16,329 nucleotides of DNA from Chloroflexota bacterium (lineage in GTDB: Bacteria; Chloroflexota; Anaerolineae; B4-G1; SLSP01): contig JAKJAB010000022.1 in assembly GCA_022707725.1 (NCBI GenBank), positions 2,439 through 18,767 on the forward strand, written 5' to 3'. The notes under the pieces were generated by a model. It saw only the letters and a list, made by a program, of their open reading frames with translations, had not been told where the DNA came from and made no database searches. The position numbers were made by a program, and so were the translations under genes. Below, piece after piece: positions 1 to 8,772 of this stretch; position 1 is the first letter of the stretch; every line of letters starts with the position of its first letter.

Positions 1-1
1 C

Positions 2-67
2 CCCGATCGCTTCCCTGAGCAAGTCCGGCGGGTCTTGCAGGGTGAGGAGGTATGGGAACGGGAATAA
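2..67 (+). CDS. C-terminal end of an upstream gene (partial, unidentified)
   Basis: Frame 2 is open from the window edge to TAA at 65-67 and reads as a charged C-terminal peptide (PDRFPEQVRRVLQGEEVWER, then E). Its last 16 nt overlap the start of the histidine kinase gene at 52, and the kinase's purine-rich ribosome binding region lies inside it. This looks like a translationally coupled upstream gene of the same operon. Frame 3 is also open here, but it continues for 300 nt inside the kinase gene and is probably a shadow. Only about 21 residues are visible, so no function can be given. That this is the true upstream frame is inference from the peptide's composition and the position of its stop. 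Confidence 0.45.
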   Translation, partial: PDRFPEQVRRVLQGEEVWERE

Positions 68-2475
68 ATGCCGGTGTTCAGGCCCCACGAGAACCACGTT
101 CGATCCCAACGACGGGAATGCGCGGAGGACTGGGGCGAACCCTGCTGACTGCCTTTCTCCTTCTAACAATCCTTCCGTTAGCCCTAATCGGCGGCTATGC
201 GGCACAGAACAACCGCGACAGCCTCCAAAAAGAAGTCAAAAGCAAACTGCAAGCCGTAGCGACCCTGAAGGGCGAGGAACTTCGTCAATGGCTTGCCTAT
301 AATCACCAGCAGTTGCTGTTTTCTGCTCTTGAAGAAGATGATGACTCTGATACCGGGCGTGATGTCTGGTGGGCGACCGTCAGCAATCAACAGCCCGATG
401 TAATCGGCGCGGTGCTGGTCGATTCAAATGGACAGCCGCTGTGGACAGTAGGTCGCTGCCAGGGCGCTTCCTCGACGACCGCAGTAGCTTCCGTCTTGTC
501 GCCCGCGCTTTCATCAGAGAGAAGCCAGGCTTTTCCCCAGGGACAGTTCATTCTGTCGCGCACCGATTCCAATTTGTGGTTATTGGTGGGGAAACCCGAG
601 TCGCAAACGTTAGTTTTCTGTTTGAGCGGCGCGGGGATGGCGCGTCTAATTCAGTACGATGTCCTGCTCGATGAGGCGCTCATCGGTAAGACCGGGAAAG
701 TTTACCTGATCTTTCAATCATGGGTATGGCCTGGCGGCGAAGACGCGACCATGCTGGTCAAGGACAGTGTGCCGCCGCGTCTGGCAGGGGATGGTGTCTA
801 TGTGAATCACCTGGGTGTGCCGGTGGTCGGCGCGTATTACCACGTGACCGATTATGGCATCGGCGTGCTGGTCGAACAGGCGCAATCCGAGACTCTGGAG
901 TCCACCAATCGTATCGCGGCAACGTTGATTGCCCTGGTGTTGGCCGTGGCCCTGGTGACGACCCTCATCTCGGCGTTCGTCATCCGCCAGATCACACGCC
1001 CGGTCATTCGGCTCACCGAATCGGCGGTGGCGATGGCCGAAGGCGATCTGGCCCAGCATCTCGAAGTGACGTCGCGCGACGAAATCGGTATCTTGACCTA
1101 CGTGTTCAATGACATGGCGGCCGACCTGAAGTCGCTCTACGAGGAACTGGAGGAAAAGGTAGCCGAACGGACCAAGCGGTTGCAGCAGGCCAACTACCAG
1201 ATTCAGCGCCGCGCCCTGCACCTGCAGGCCAGTCAAGATGTCGGACAGGCGATCACCTCGGTACGCGACCCGGTGTTGCTCCTTAACCAGGTGGCGGATC
1301 TGCTTCGCGAGTGTTTCGTCTACGCGTCGGTGGCGATCTACATCGTGGAACCCGGCGGCGGCGAAATTCGCTTGCGTGCGTCAAGTCCGGCGATGCGCAA
1401 TGAAGCTGTTACCGATGCTACCGATCAAGGCGGCTGGAGCGAGCGTGTGTATGCCGGTGATGGATCCATCATCGAGCGCGCCGTTCGCAAGCGCAAACCG
1501 CAGGTCGATCAACACCAGACGGATGATGCTGTGGAATGGTATCGCCGCACGTTGAGCCGGGTGGCGATCCCCTTGCGAATGGAGGAGCGCATTTCCGGCG
1601 TGCTGGCGGTGTTGAGCACCGAGCGCGAGGGCATTCAGGAGGACGAGTTGGAAATCCTGGAACTACTCGCCGGGCAGGTCGCCATCGCGCTGGAAAACGC
1701 CAGGGCCTATGAACGTGAACGCCTGGCGGCGCAGCGATTGGAAGAGGCGGAGGTCTTCAAGGGTCGTTTTCTGGCGAACATGTCGCACGCTTTGCGTGAG
1801 CCGCTCAATACGATCATCGGCTTTTCGCGGTTGATGATCAAAGGCATCGACGGCGCCCTGACGCCGCAGCAAACTCAGGACCTTGAGCGCATCTACGACG
1901 ACGGACAGCGGCTGTTGTTTCTGATCAATGATATCCTGGCGATTTCGCAGATTCAGGCCGGGATGATGGAACTGCGTTTGCAGGAAGTGACGTTGCAGGG
2001 GATTGTCGATGGGATGATGCCCACCGCAAGTGCCCTGGTGCGGGGCAAGGACATCGACCTGGTGCAGGATATACCGCAAGACCTGCCGGTGTTGAATGCC
2101 GATCCGGCGCGGTTGCGGCACGTGCTCGTGCATCTCTTCAACAACGCGGCGAAGTTTACGGAGCGCGGTACGATCGCTATCAAAGCGTGGTGTAATGAAG
2201 ACCTGGTCTACGTCAGCGTGAGCGACACGGGCGTGGGTATCCCACCGGAGGACTTCGAGCGGCTGTTCGTCCGCTTCGAGAAGGGCGTGGCGCTGACGCC
2301 GTTGGATAAAGAAGGCCGGTGGCAAGCGGGCCTGGGTTTGGGACTGGCGTTGAGCAAGGAGTTCATCGAAATGCACGGTGGTCAGATGTGGGTCACAAGC
2401 GAAGTGGGCAAGGGCAGCACATTTACCTTTTGCATACCATGCTGCCACTCGAACACTCCGGCTAGCGAAGGATGA
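52..2475 (+). CDS. Membrane sensor histidine kinase (Cache-HAMP-GAF-HisKA-HATPase), atypical H-box (G1)
   Basis: An 807-residue sensor kinase. TM1 is at about 29-51. An extracytoplasmic Cache-like region spans 52-285, with a GKTGKVYLI strand at 212-220 and a closing VPVVGAYYHVTDYGIGVLVE segment. TM2 is at about 287-311, HAMP at 312-365, then a coiled coil, a GAF domain at about 395-552, HisKA at 565-640 and HATPase_c at 685-797. The ATP site looks competent: N698, DTGVGIP (725-731) and GLGLGLALSK (760-769) are intact, although the first N-box Asn is H694. The phosphoacceptor box is odd: His579 is followed by Ala580 where families usually have Glu/Asp, and by Glu583 where Thr/Asn is usual. It should autophosphorylate and pass phosphate to a response regulator, but no regulator is in the window. 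The start at 52 follows an in-frame stop at 43-45 and a GGTGAGGAGG stretch; ATG at 118 is an alternative. It is the only gene here with an enzymatic output domain. Confidence 0.93.
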   Translation: MGTGINAGVQAPREPRSIPTTGMRGGLGRTLLTAFLLLTILPLALIGGYAAQNNRDSLQKEVKSKLQAVATLKGEELRQWLAYNHQQLLFSALEEDDDSDTGRDVWWATVSNQQPDVIGAVLVDSNGQPLWTVGRCQGASSTTAVASVLSPALSSERSQAFPQGQFILSRTDSNLWLLVGKPESQTLVFCLSGAGMARLIQYDVLLDEALIGKTGKVYLIFQSWVWPGGEDATMLVKDSVPPRLAGDGVYVNHLGVPVVGAYYHVTDYGIGVLVEQAQSETLESTNRIAATLIALVLAVALVTTLISAFVIRQITRPVIRLTESAVAMAEGDLAQHLEVTSRDEIGILTYVFNDMAADLKSLYEELEEKVAERTKRLQQANYQIQRRALHLQASQDVGQAITSVRDPVLLLNQVADLLRECFVYASVAIYIVEPGGGEIRLRASSPAMRNEAVTDATDQGGWSERVYAGDGSIIERAVRKRKPQVDQHQTDDAVEWYRRTLSRVAIPLRMEERISGVLAVLSTEREGIQEDELEILELLAGQVAIALENARAYERERLAAQRLEEAEVFKGRFLANMSHALREPLNTIIGFSRLMIKGIDGALTPQQTQDLERIYDDGQRLLFLINDILAISQIQAGMMELRLQEVTLQGIVDGMMPTASALVRGKDIDLVQDIPQDLPVLNADPARLRHVLVHLFNNAAKFTERGTIAIKAWCNEDLVYVSVSDTGVGIPPEDFERLFVRFEKGVALTPLDKEGRWQAGLGLGLALSKEFIEMHGGQMWVTSEVGKGSTFTFCIPCCHSNTPASEG

Positions 2476-2487
2476 CGTTCGTCGCAC

Positions 2488-2497
2488 GGGAGAAAGG
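2488..2497 (+). promoter_or_regulatory. Ribosome binding site deciding the G2 start
   Basis: GGGAGAAAGG lies just upstream of ATG 2499. It favours this start over ATG 2472, which overlaps the G1 stop codon (ATGA) and has its only purine run (GAAGG) directly abutting it. The 2499 start also gives an N-terminus that matches the paralogue G3 in its short soluble lead before helix 1. Confidence 0.55.
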
Positions 2498-2498
2498 C

Positions 2499-4406
2499 AT
2501 GAAGAAGGAAGAAATCTCGAGTCAAGAGACGATTGAAATACTGGAGCAGATGCTACCGTGGCGACAGAGTCTGTTTGAGCGTCTTCTGCGCGTGGCGGCA
2601 ATTGCCGGTTTGCCGCTCGCGCTGCTCGGTGTGTACTATGCTTTTGCTATCGAACAAGCCAGCTACCTGATTCTGGTGCTGCTATGCTATTTACTTGTCG
2701 TTGTAAGCGCCTTTTTCCCGCGTATTCCCTATGTCTGGCGCGTGTGGGGACTGCTCGGCGCGTTGATCGTCCTGGGGATGGCCGATTTGTGGTTCAACGG
2801 TTGGGGCGAGGATGGTCGGATCTATCTCATAACGGCCATTCTCTTCGCCACCCTATTCCTGGGTGGGCGTCACAGTCTGGCAGTGCTGATAATTTCTGTG
2901 GTTATTGTGGCGTTATTTGCCGCATTGGTTGGTTTAGGTGTCACCATGCCGCGGCCGTCTCTGGGCCTCTCTGCTCCGCTAACGACGTTGGTCAGTGGGG
3001 CGATTACTTTCACTGCCTGTGCGACAGCCTTGTTTGCCTCCTTCAACAACCTTCTTCCACGCATCTTTGCCAGTCTGCAGCGCAGTGCGCAGCTCTCCAC
3101 CGATTTGGAAGCGCGCCAGCAAGAACTGGCAGAGCGGATGCGCGTGCTGCAAGACGCGAACCTGAGTTTGCAGCGTCATGCGATGTACATGGATGCCGCC
3201 GTACAGGTGACGCGCGCTCTGATGCAGCATTTCGCCGTCGAACCGCTCCTGGAGCAGGCTGTACAGCTTATCAGTCGCCACTTTGACTTCCCGCACGTAG
3301 CGATTTTCTTGCCGGATGCAACCGGCAAATCGCTCGTGTTGCGTGCGGCTTCTTCGCCCGGCGGGCGCAAGCTGGTCACCAAGGGGTATCGTCTCAAGCG
3401 CGCCACCGAGAGCGTTCTGGTGCGCGTCTTTGAAACGCGCCAACCCTACATCGCCCGGGCAACGGGTGAAACGGTGAATGCCGGCCTTGATGCCGCCCAT
3501 TTGACGCAGACTGGCCTATCGGCGGCGCGGTCGGCGGCGCTGCTGCCTTTGGTACTCGCCGACGAGATTTTGGGTGTCCTCGATATCCACAGCGCTGAGG
3601 ACATGGCCTTTGATCAGGATACCCTGCGTATTCTGGAAGGCGTGGCCTGGCAGGTGGCCGTGGCGCTCGATAACGCGCGGCGTTTGAGCGCCGAAGATGC
3701 TGTCCTGGAGTCGGCGAATCCCTTCTTCCGCTTGACGCAGCATTTGGGTACAGCGCATACCGAAGCGGAGGTCTACATCGCGATATTGGAGCTTGTCCAG
3801 GGACTGCATCCAGGGCGTGCCTACATCGTGCAGAAAGTCGATGCTGCGTATCTCGTGACCGATCTGCGGGAGGCCGCGTTGAATGTCCAACGCATTGCCG
3901 AGGGTGACGCGGCGGAAAACTTCGGCGCGGCTCTGGCTCTGGGGATGACGTTGGAGAAACCGCTGTCCATTCCCGACATCAGTGCTCCATCGGACTTGCT
4001 GGAGACCGACTACGCCGAACTCTGCCGACGTATGGTCGAGGATACAGCGTTTGGAGGGAGAAGCCGCAGCCTGGCCTTGATCCCTTTACGTACGGGCGCG
4101 CATTTCTACGGCCTGGTGATGGTTGGTTTCGACGGGACACACCGCAGCACAACCCTGGAGACGCAGCTCTTCCGTGTTATTGGGGAAGGCGGCAGCGTTA
4201 CGCTGGAAAGGATCGCGTTGCTGCGCGAAGTTCAGACGCGTCTGGCGCAGGAACAGTGGCTGCGCGAATTCGGCGAGCGCGTGCTGCAAACCCCTGATTT
4301 GGAAGCGATGCTGACGCAGGCCATGCAATCCCTTCAGGAGGTTGCGTCTGCCGATGGGGTGGCCGCTGCGCTGACTTTGCCGGAGGGGCGCGCCATCAAC
4401 AGTTGA
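2499..4406 (+). CDS. Six-TM sensor protein with two GAF domains and half-GAF tail, no output domain (G2)
   Basis: A 635-residue protein. A short cytoplasmic lead (WRQSLFERLLRV) precedes six predicted membrane helices at about 32-50, 55-73, 82-99, 107-122, 126-148 and 160-182. A coiled coil follows (191-226), then GAF1 (about 231-394, ending in the typical GVAWQVAVALDNAR helix), a more divergent GAF2 (405-571), and a tail (577-635) resembling only the beginning of another GAF domain. There is no kinase, GGDEF, EAL or HTH signature, so it is a sensor or adaptor with an unknown ligand. The membrane module is clearly paralogous to that of G3 (shared R-x-P-Y and FLG-x-R motifs). It starts 23 bp after G1 and probably shares its transcript. 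An upstream in-frame ATG at 2472 would add nine residues. Confidence 0.88.
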   Translation: MKKEEISSQETIEILEQMLPWRQSLFERLLRVAAIAGLPLALLGVYYAFAIEQASYLILVLLCYLLVVVSAFFPRIPYVWRVWGLLGALIVLGMADLWFNGWGEDGRIYLITAILFATLFLGGRHSLAVLIISVVIVALFAALVGLGVTMPRPSLGLSAPLTTLVSGAITFTACATALFASFNNLLPRIFASLQRSAQLSTDLEARQQELAERMRVLQDANLSLQRHAMYMDAAVQVTRALMQHFAVEPLLEQAVQLISRHFDFPHVAIFLPDATGKSLVLRAASSPGGRKLVTKGYRLKRATESVLVRVFETRQPYIARATGETVNAGLDAAHLTQTGLSAARSAALLPLVLADEILGVLDIHSAEDMAFDQDTLRILEGVAWQVAVALDNARRLSAEDAVLESANPFFRLTQHLGTAHTEAEVYIAILELVQGLHPGRAYIVQKVDAAYLVTDLREAALNVQRIAEGDAAENFGAALALGMTLEKPLSIPDISAPSDLLETDYAELCRRMVEDTAFGGRSRSLALIPLRTGAHFYGLVMVGFDGTHRSTTLETQLFRVIGEGGSVTLERIALLREVQTRLAQEQWLREFGERVLQTPDLEAMLTQAMQSLQEVASADGVAAALTLPEGRAINS

Positions 4407-4423
4407 GTTTGGGTGGAATAGTT

Positions 4424-6124
4424 ATGAGCGAAAAACGAAGAGGCGTATATTCTGCTGAAGTCCGCAAGTGGCAAAGCGAGTTGCTTGACCGTGTCTTGCG
4501 GATCGTGTTCATCGTCGCCATTCCCGCGCTGTTGATCGCCTCCTACTATGTCTGGAGAGACGGGCGCGCCTGGCTCATTCCCTTCTATGTCGGGGGCATT
4601 GTGCTCGTGGGCATCGTAAGATTCTGGAAGCGCGCGCCTTACACTTTGAAAAGCGGGTTGCTGCTGGTCATTGTCTATGGCCTGGTGGTGCTTTCGTTAG
4701 TGCGCGCCGGGTTGAGCAGCAATGTGGGAGTTTTCCTGTTGGGATTCTCCTTCGTGGCCGCCATCTTCCTGGGACGGCGCGGCGCACTGCTCAGCATCAC
4801 CGTGACTGTCGTGACGATGGGCGTTGCCGGTTGGCTATTCTCGACTGGAGTGTGGACGATCCCTGCCGAGATTCAGTTGCTGTCGGACAAGCCCTTTGCC
4901 TGGCTCAGTTACACGTTTACACTATTGTTGGTCAGCACGTTTTTCATTGCCTCGCAGCTCTATCTGTTTCCGCGTCTTACAGAGGCGTTGGTCCTCAGCC
5001 GGCAGATGACACAGGAACTCGAGGCGGATCGTGAGCAGGCCGTGCGTGAAGCAGGGAGCAAGCAGCGTCGCGCAGAGCAGTTGGAGTGGGTGGCCAATCT
5101 GGGCCACGCGCTCGTTTCACTGCGCCAGCGTGAGGACCTGGTCTGGCGTGTAGTGCGTGAAATTGCTGAGACCTTCGACATCTATCAGGCCAATCTGCTC
5201 CTCATGAATCGCTCCGGGGATACGCTCCTGTTGGCGGCGACTTCCGGTCAACTGGGCGAGGAGTTGGCCCGCTCTGGGGCAACGACGATTGCCGAAGTTC
5301 CGGTGGGGGCGCGGAATGCGTTGGGACGGGCGGCGCAGTTAGGGAAGGAGCAGATGGCGCTGCCCATGCCCGAACAACTGTCGCAATTTCCCGACAGCCG
5401 CGTAGAAATCAGCTTGCCGTTGAGCGTGCGCGGTGAGGTGTTGGGCGTGCTGGATTTGCACAGCACGCGCCCTGTCTTTACCGACGAGGAACTGCAGATT
5501 TTCCGCATTATCGCCGGCCAAGTGACGACGGCTCTCGATATGGTGCGTTCGCTGGAAGAGACGCAGACGCAGATACAGGAAATGCGCACGCTTTACATGC
5601 AGCACACCCTGGCCTCCTGGCGCACGCTGCTGGAAGCTGCGCCTGTACAGTCTGCGGCGGGTTTACAAGTTGACGCCGTCCAGGTGACGGCGTTGGCGCA
5701 AGCGGCCATGGCAGAACGCCGCCCACACTCGACGCGGTTTGAGGCGAGTGGCATTTATCTGCTTGTTGTCCCCCTGGTGGCTCACGATGTCGCTTTGGGG
5801 TATCTGGCTTTCACCCGCGCCGCCGCGAAAGGGGACTGGGATGCCAATACTCGCAGTTTGATGGCGATGGCTGCGGAACGTCTGGCCGTGACGCTCGACA
5901 ACACCCGCCTGTTGGTCGAAGCGCGGCGTCAGGCGCTTTATGATGAGCAATTGAGCCATCTTGGTGATTTGATCTGGCAGACACCCAGACCTGAAGTCAT
6001 TATGGAACAGAGTGTGCGTGAATTGGGGCGCTTCCTCGGCGCGAGCGAAGCGCAATTGTATCTGGCGCCAGAAGGCGTTGGAGGGCATGATGAGGGTGCG
6101 TCTGGCCATGTGGGAAATGCCTGA
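4424..6124 (+). CDS. Six-TM sensor protein with GAF domains and half-GAF tail, no output domain (G3)
   Basis: A 566-residue paralogue of G2. After the lead WQSELLDRVLRIV come six helices at about 26-45, 49-65, 77-94, 101-117, 120-140 and 160-182. A long coiled coil (190-222) leads to GAF1 (222-376; its core strands read EISLPLSVRGEVLGVLDLHS). A short GAF-like unit follows (395-495) beginning with a conserved Trp (ASWRTLL), and then the half-GAF tail (505-550, ending VRELGRFLGASEAQLYLAPEG). GAF1 lacks the NP-x-LP-x-TRSE motif seen in G4, so its ligand pocket has diverged. ATG 4424 is preceded by GGTGGA at 4412-4417; a TTG at 4403 overlapping the G2 stop is the alternative start. The gap to G2 is 17 bp. 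No output domain is visible; the role as sensor/adaptor is inferred. Confidence 0.88.
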   Translation: MSEKRRGVYSAEVRKWQSELLDRVLRIVFIVAIPALLIASYYVWRDGRAWLIPFYVGGIVLVGIVRFWKRAPYTLKSGLLLVIVYGLVVLSLVRAGLSSNVGVFLLGFSFVAAIFLGRRGALLSITVTVVTMGVAGWLFSTGVWTIPAEIQLLSDKPFAWLSYTFTLLLVSTFFIASQLYLFPRLTEALVLSRQMTQELEADREQAVREAGSKQRRAEQLEWVANLGHALVSLRQREDLVWRVVREIAETFDIYQANLLLMNRSGDTLLLAATSGQLGEELARSGATTIAEVPVGARNALGRAAQLGKEQMALPMPEQLSQFPDSRVEISLPLSVRGEVLGVLDLHSTRPVFTDEELQIFRIIAGQVTTALDMVRSLEETQTQIQEMRTLYMQHTLASWRTLLEAAPVQSAAGLQVDAVQVTALAQAAMAERRPHSTRFEASGIYLLVVPLVAHDVALGYLAFTRAAAKGDWDANTRSLMAMAAERLAVTLDNTRLLVEARRQALYDEQLSHLGDLIWQTPRPEVIMEQSVRELGRFLGASEAQLYLAPEGVGGHDEGASGHVGNA

Positions 6125-6132
6125 GCGATGGG

Positions 6133-6149
6133 GCGTCATCTGATGACGC
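6133..6149. repeat. 17-nt inverted repeat between G3 and G4
   Basis: GCGTCATC and GATGACGC form perfect 8-bp arms around a single T, in the 56-bp gap before G4. As DNA it is a dyad that could bind a dimeric regulator. As RNA it could form a 7-bp stem with a CTG loop. No U-tract follows, so it is not a standard intrinsic terminator. The operator or hairpin role is inference. Confidence 0.5.
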
Positions 6150-6180
6150 GCTGTCTCTTGGGTGGAGAGGGGCGTTGCCG

Positions 6181-8760
6181 ATGAACTTATCTTCGGAAGT
6201 CGAAATCCTACAACTTGTCACCTGGCTGCTTGCGTTGATTGAGGTGATCCTGGCGGGGTATACGCTGGTCCTCAACGCGCGTCACCGTGCCAACCGCCAC
6301 ATCGGCCTGTTGCTGTTTTTGTTGGCCGCCAACAATATCGCGATGGGGCTGCTCGTGGTAGCCGACAGCGTCGAACAAGCGTACATACCGACGTACCTGT
6401 TTGCGGCCACTGCGTATGCTATCCTCCCGGCAGCGGCGATTACCGCCGCCGTGCTGTTGCGACCGGCCTGGCTGACAGAGCGGTGGCGTGGGTTCCGCTG
6501 GATCTGCTACGTGGCCCTGGCGCTGCCGTTGGTGGTGACAGCGATAGACGTGGTTTTTGGAACGCGATGGTGGTACCTGGGTTTGGATCAGGCGACTTAT
6601 ACCGGCGGTTATATCCCAGTCGAAAACTACGTATCCCCAACGTTGTATATGCCGGTCATCATTGTGTATGGTTTCCTCTTTGGTTTGGTGCCGCTAGTGA
6701 TGGCGTTCAGTGCGCTGCGGGATAAATCCAGCACACCCGCGCTGCGTCGCTGGGCGTGGCTGATCCTGGTTGCGTCGTTGGCGGCAGCGCTGCTGCAGGG
6801 AGTGTTCACCCAACGTATCCATCCCGTTTTTAGGGTGATGCTTGTTACCGTGATTTACGCGGGCGCATACGTCTATGTCGCATTGGCGCAGCGATCGGCG
6901 GAGCACCGTCTTCAACGTGGGCTGCTCCGCAACCGCTTGACGGCTTTGTTTATGATGATCGCGTTGCCGGTCATGATTACCGGCGTCATCCTGAGCAGCG
7001 TGCAAGCGCGTACTTTGCTGCAACGCAGCGCCACGAGACGCCTGGGCGCGATCGCGCATCTGTTGGTTGGCGGCGTCGATTTGCGGGCTGATCTGTCGGC
7101 GCAGACTCTTCAGGGAGTCGTACGCCTGGCAGTGACGGAACTCGGCGAAACCGGCGTCATCTATATCGTCAATCGGGACGATCGCGTGGTTGTCGATTCG
7201 CGGATGGACTTCACCCTGATCGCCGTGGATTCTCCGGTGCGGGATTATAGTCAATACGACCCGGTGCAGGCGATTCGTCGTGGACAGTCCAATCAATTGC
7301 TTGTTTTCACCGACGGCGAAGGGGCCCGTTGGTGGGCGTATCCGACGGCCTTGGGCGGTGCAGGCTGGATCGCTGTGGTTCAACAGCAAGAGGCATTCGT
7401 CACACAAAATATGCAGCGGTTTGCGACGCTTTCGTGGATCATCATCGCCGCTGGTGGGGTCATATTGCTGGTATTGGGATACTTCACCGTGCGCGAGGCG
7501 TTCTTGCCAATTACCTCCTTGACCGAGACGGCCAGGGCCATTGTCGCCGGCGACTTGACTCGCGTGGCTGTTGTCGAAAGTGAAGACGAGATTGGCGGAC
7601 TGGCGGAGGCGTTCAACGCGGTGACCGCGCGCTTGAATGAGCTAATCGCCAACCTGGAAACGCGGGTCGCCGAGCGCACGCAGGAAGTCGAGCGGCGCGC
7701 AGAGTACCTGTCGATCACCGGCGGCCTTAGCCGGGTGGTCGCTTCGATCCTGGACGTGAGCACGCTGCTGGATCGTGTGGCGCACCTGATTTCGGAGCGG
7801 TTCGGTTTCTATCACACCGGCATCTTTTTGATCGACGAGGCCCGTGAATGGGCGGTGCTGCACGCGGTTTCTTCGGAGGGCGGGCAGCGCATGCTGGCGC
7901 GCGGACATCGCCTGCGGGTGGGAGAAGAAGGGATTGTGGGTTATGTCTCCGGCTCGGGCCGCGCGCGCATTGCGTTGGACGTTGACGAAGACGTGGTGTG
8001 GGTGAAGAATCCCGACTTACCGGCCACGCGCTCCGAAATGGCACTACCGCTGATCTTCGGACAACAAATTATCGGCGTCTTGGACGTACAGAGCGAAGCG
8101 GCGGCGGCGTTTGGTACAGAGGACATCGCTACACTGCGTATCCTGGCCGACCAGATCGCCGTGGCGCTTCGCAACGCGCAGTTGTTTGCCGAAAGCCAGC
8201 AGACCTTGCGTGAACTGCAACGTTCCTATGCTGAAGAAGTGCAGCAAGGGTGGGCGCTGCGCAGGACGCCGGTCATTGGATATCGCTACACACCCGCGGA
8301 TACCACACCGCTGACGCACACCGCGGTGCCAACGGCGGCGCAGGCGGTATCCGCACCGTATGTGGACGCTGGCAACACACTGTGGGTACCGCTGCAACTG
8401 GCCGGCGGGCAGAATTTCGGCCTGTTGCGTTTATGCCGCGACGCGGCGCAGCCGTGGTCCAGTCCTGATGTGACGTTTGTGACCCGCGCCGTGCAGGATA
8501 TCGCGCAGGCACTGGAAGTGGCGCGGCTACTGGAGGAGAGCCGCCTGCGGGCGTTACGTGAGGCGCAGGTCGGCGAGATTGCGGACCTGTTCACGCGCGC
8601 GTTGGACGTCGATACGATGTTGCAGACCGCCGTGCGCGAACTGGGGCGCTTATCGGGTGTTGCCGAGGTCGCCGTCCATCTCGACTTCGGGACGAGTTCT
8701 CGCCCATCGATTTCGGATTCAGGCGCGGGCGAGGCAGCGCAGACACCCCGCCCGGCATAG
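6181..8760 (+). CDS. 7TM plus Cache-like, HAMP, GAF sensor with half-GAF tail, no output domain (G4)
   Basis: An 859-residue protein with two membrane modules in series. The first is a seven-helix N-terminus (helices near 8-30, 42-62, 72-93, 107-127, 157-178, 190-208, 217-235), similar in layout to the 7TM regions found in front of some histidine kinases. The second is TM8 (254-273), a ~140-residue single-Cache-like loop (GVIYIVNRDDRVVVDS, 325-340), TM9 (416-434) and HAMP (437-490). After a coiled coil comes a canonical GAF (512-670) with NPDLPATRSEMALPL (610-624) and IGVLDVQS. Then follow a short Trp/Gly-Tyr GAF-like unit (683-785) and the half-GAF tail (797-835). There is no kinase or other catalytic domain. 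GGAGAGG at 6164-6170 supports ATG 6181; TTG 6175 is an alternative two codons upstream. Ligands are unknown. Confidence 0.88.
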   Translation: MNLSSEVEILQLVTWLLALIEVILAGYTLVLNARHRANRHIGLLLFLLAANNIAMGLLVVADSVEQAYIPTYLFAATAYAILPAAAITAAVLLRPAWLTERWRGFRWICYVALALPLVVTAIDVVFGTRWWYLGLDQATYTGGYIPVENYVSPTLYMPVIIVYGFLFGLVPLVMAFSALRDKSSTPALRRWAWLILVASLAAALLQGVFTQRIHPVFRVMLVTVIYAGAYVYVALAQRSAEHRLQRGLLRNRLTALFMMIALPVMITGVILSSVQARTLLQRSATRRLGAIAHLLVGGVDLRADLSAQTLQGVVRLAVTELGETGVIYIVNRDDRVVVDSRMDFTLIAVDSPVRDYSQYDPVQAIRRGQSNQLLVFTDGEGARWWAYPTALGGAGWIAVVQQQEAFVTQNMQRFATLSWIIIAAGGVILLVLGYFTVREAFLPITSLTETARAIVAGDLTRVAVVESEDEIGGLAEAFNAVTARLNELIANLETRVAERTQEVERRAEYLSITGGLSRVVASILDVSTLLDRVAHLISERFGFYHTGIFLIDEAREWAVLHAVSSEGGQRMLARGHRLRVGEEGIVGYVSGSGRARIALDVDEDVVWVKNPDLPATRSEMALPLIFGQQIIGVLDVQSEAAAAFGTEDIATLRILADQIAVALRNAQLFAESQQTLRELQRSYAEEVQQGWALRRTPVIGYRYTPADTTPLTHTAVPTAAQAVSAPYVDAGNTLWVPLQLAGGQNFGLLRLCRDAAQPWSSPDVTFVTRAVQDIAQALEVARLLEESRLRALREAQVGEIADLFTRALDVDTMLQTAVRELGRLSGVAEVAVHLDFGTSSRPSISDSGAGEAAQTPRPA

Positions 8761-8772
8761 TTATGGAGAGAC

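Noticed and set aside
42..302. Overlapping + strand frame at the start of G1
   Set aside because: It is Arg/Ser/Pro-rich with no domain and overlaps the first membrane helix of G1, which is well supported.
1663..2601. Long open frame on the - strand (312 codons), opposite the kinase domains of G1
   Set aside because: It is antisense to conserved HisKA and HATPase motifs, has no domain of its own and runs across the G1-G2 junction.
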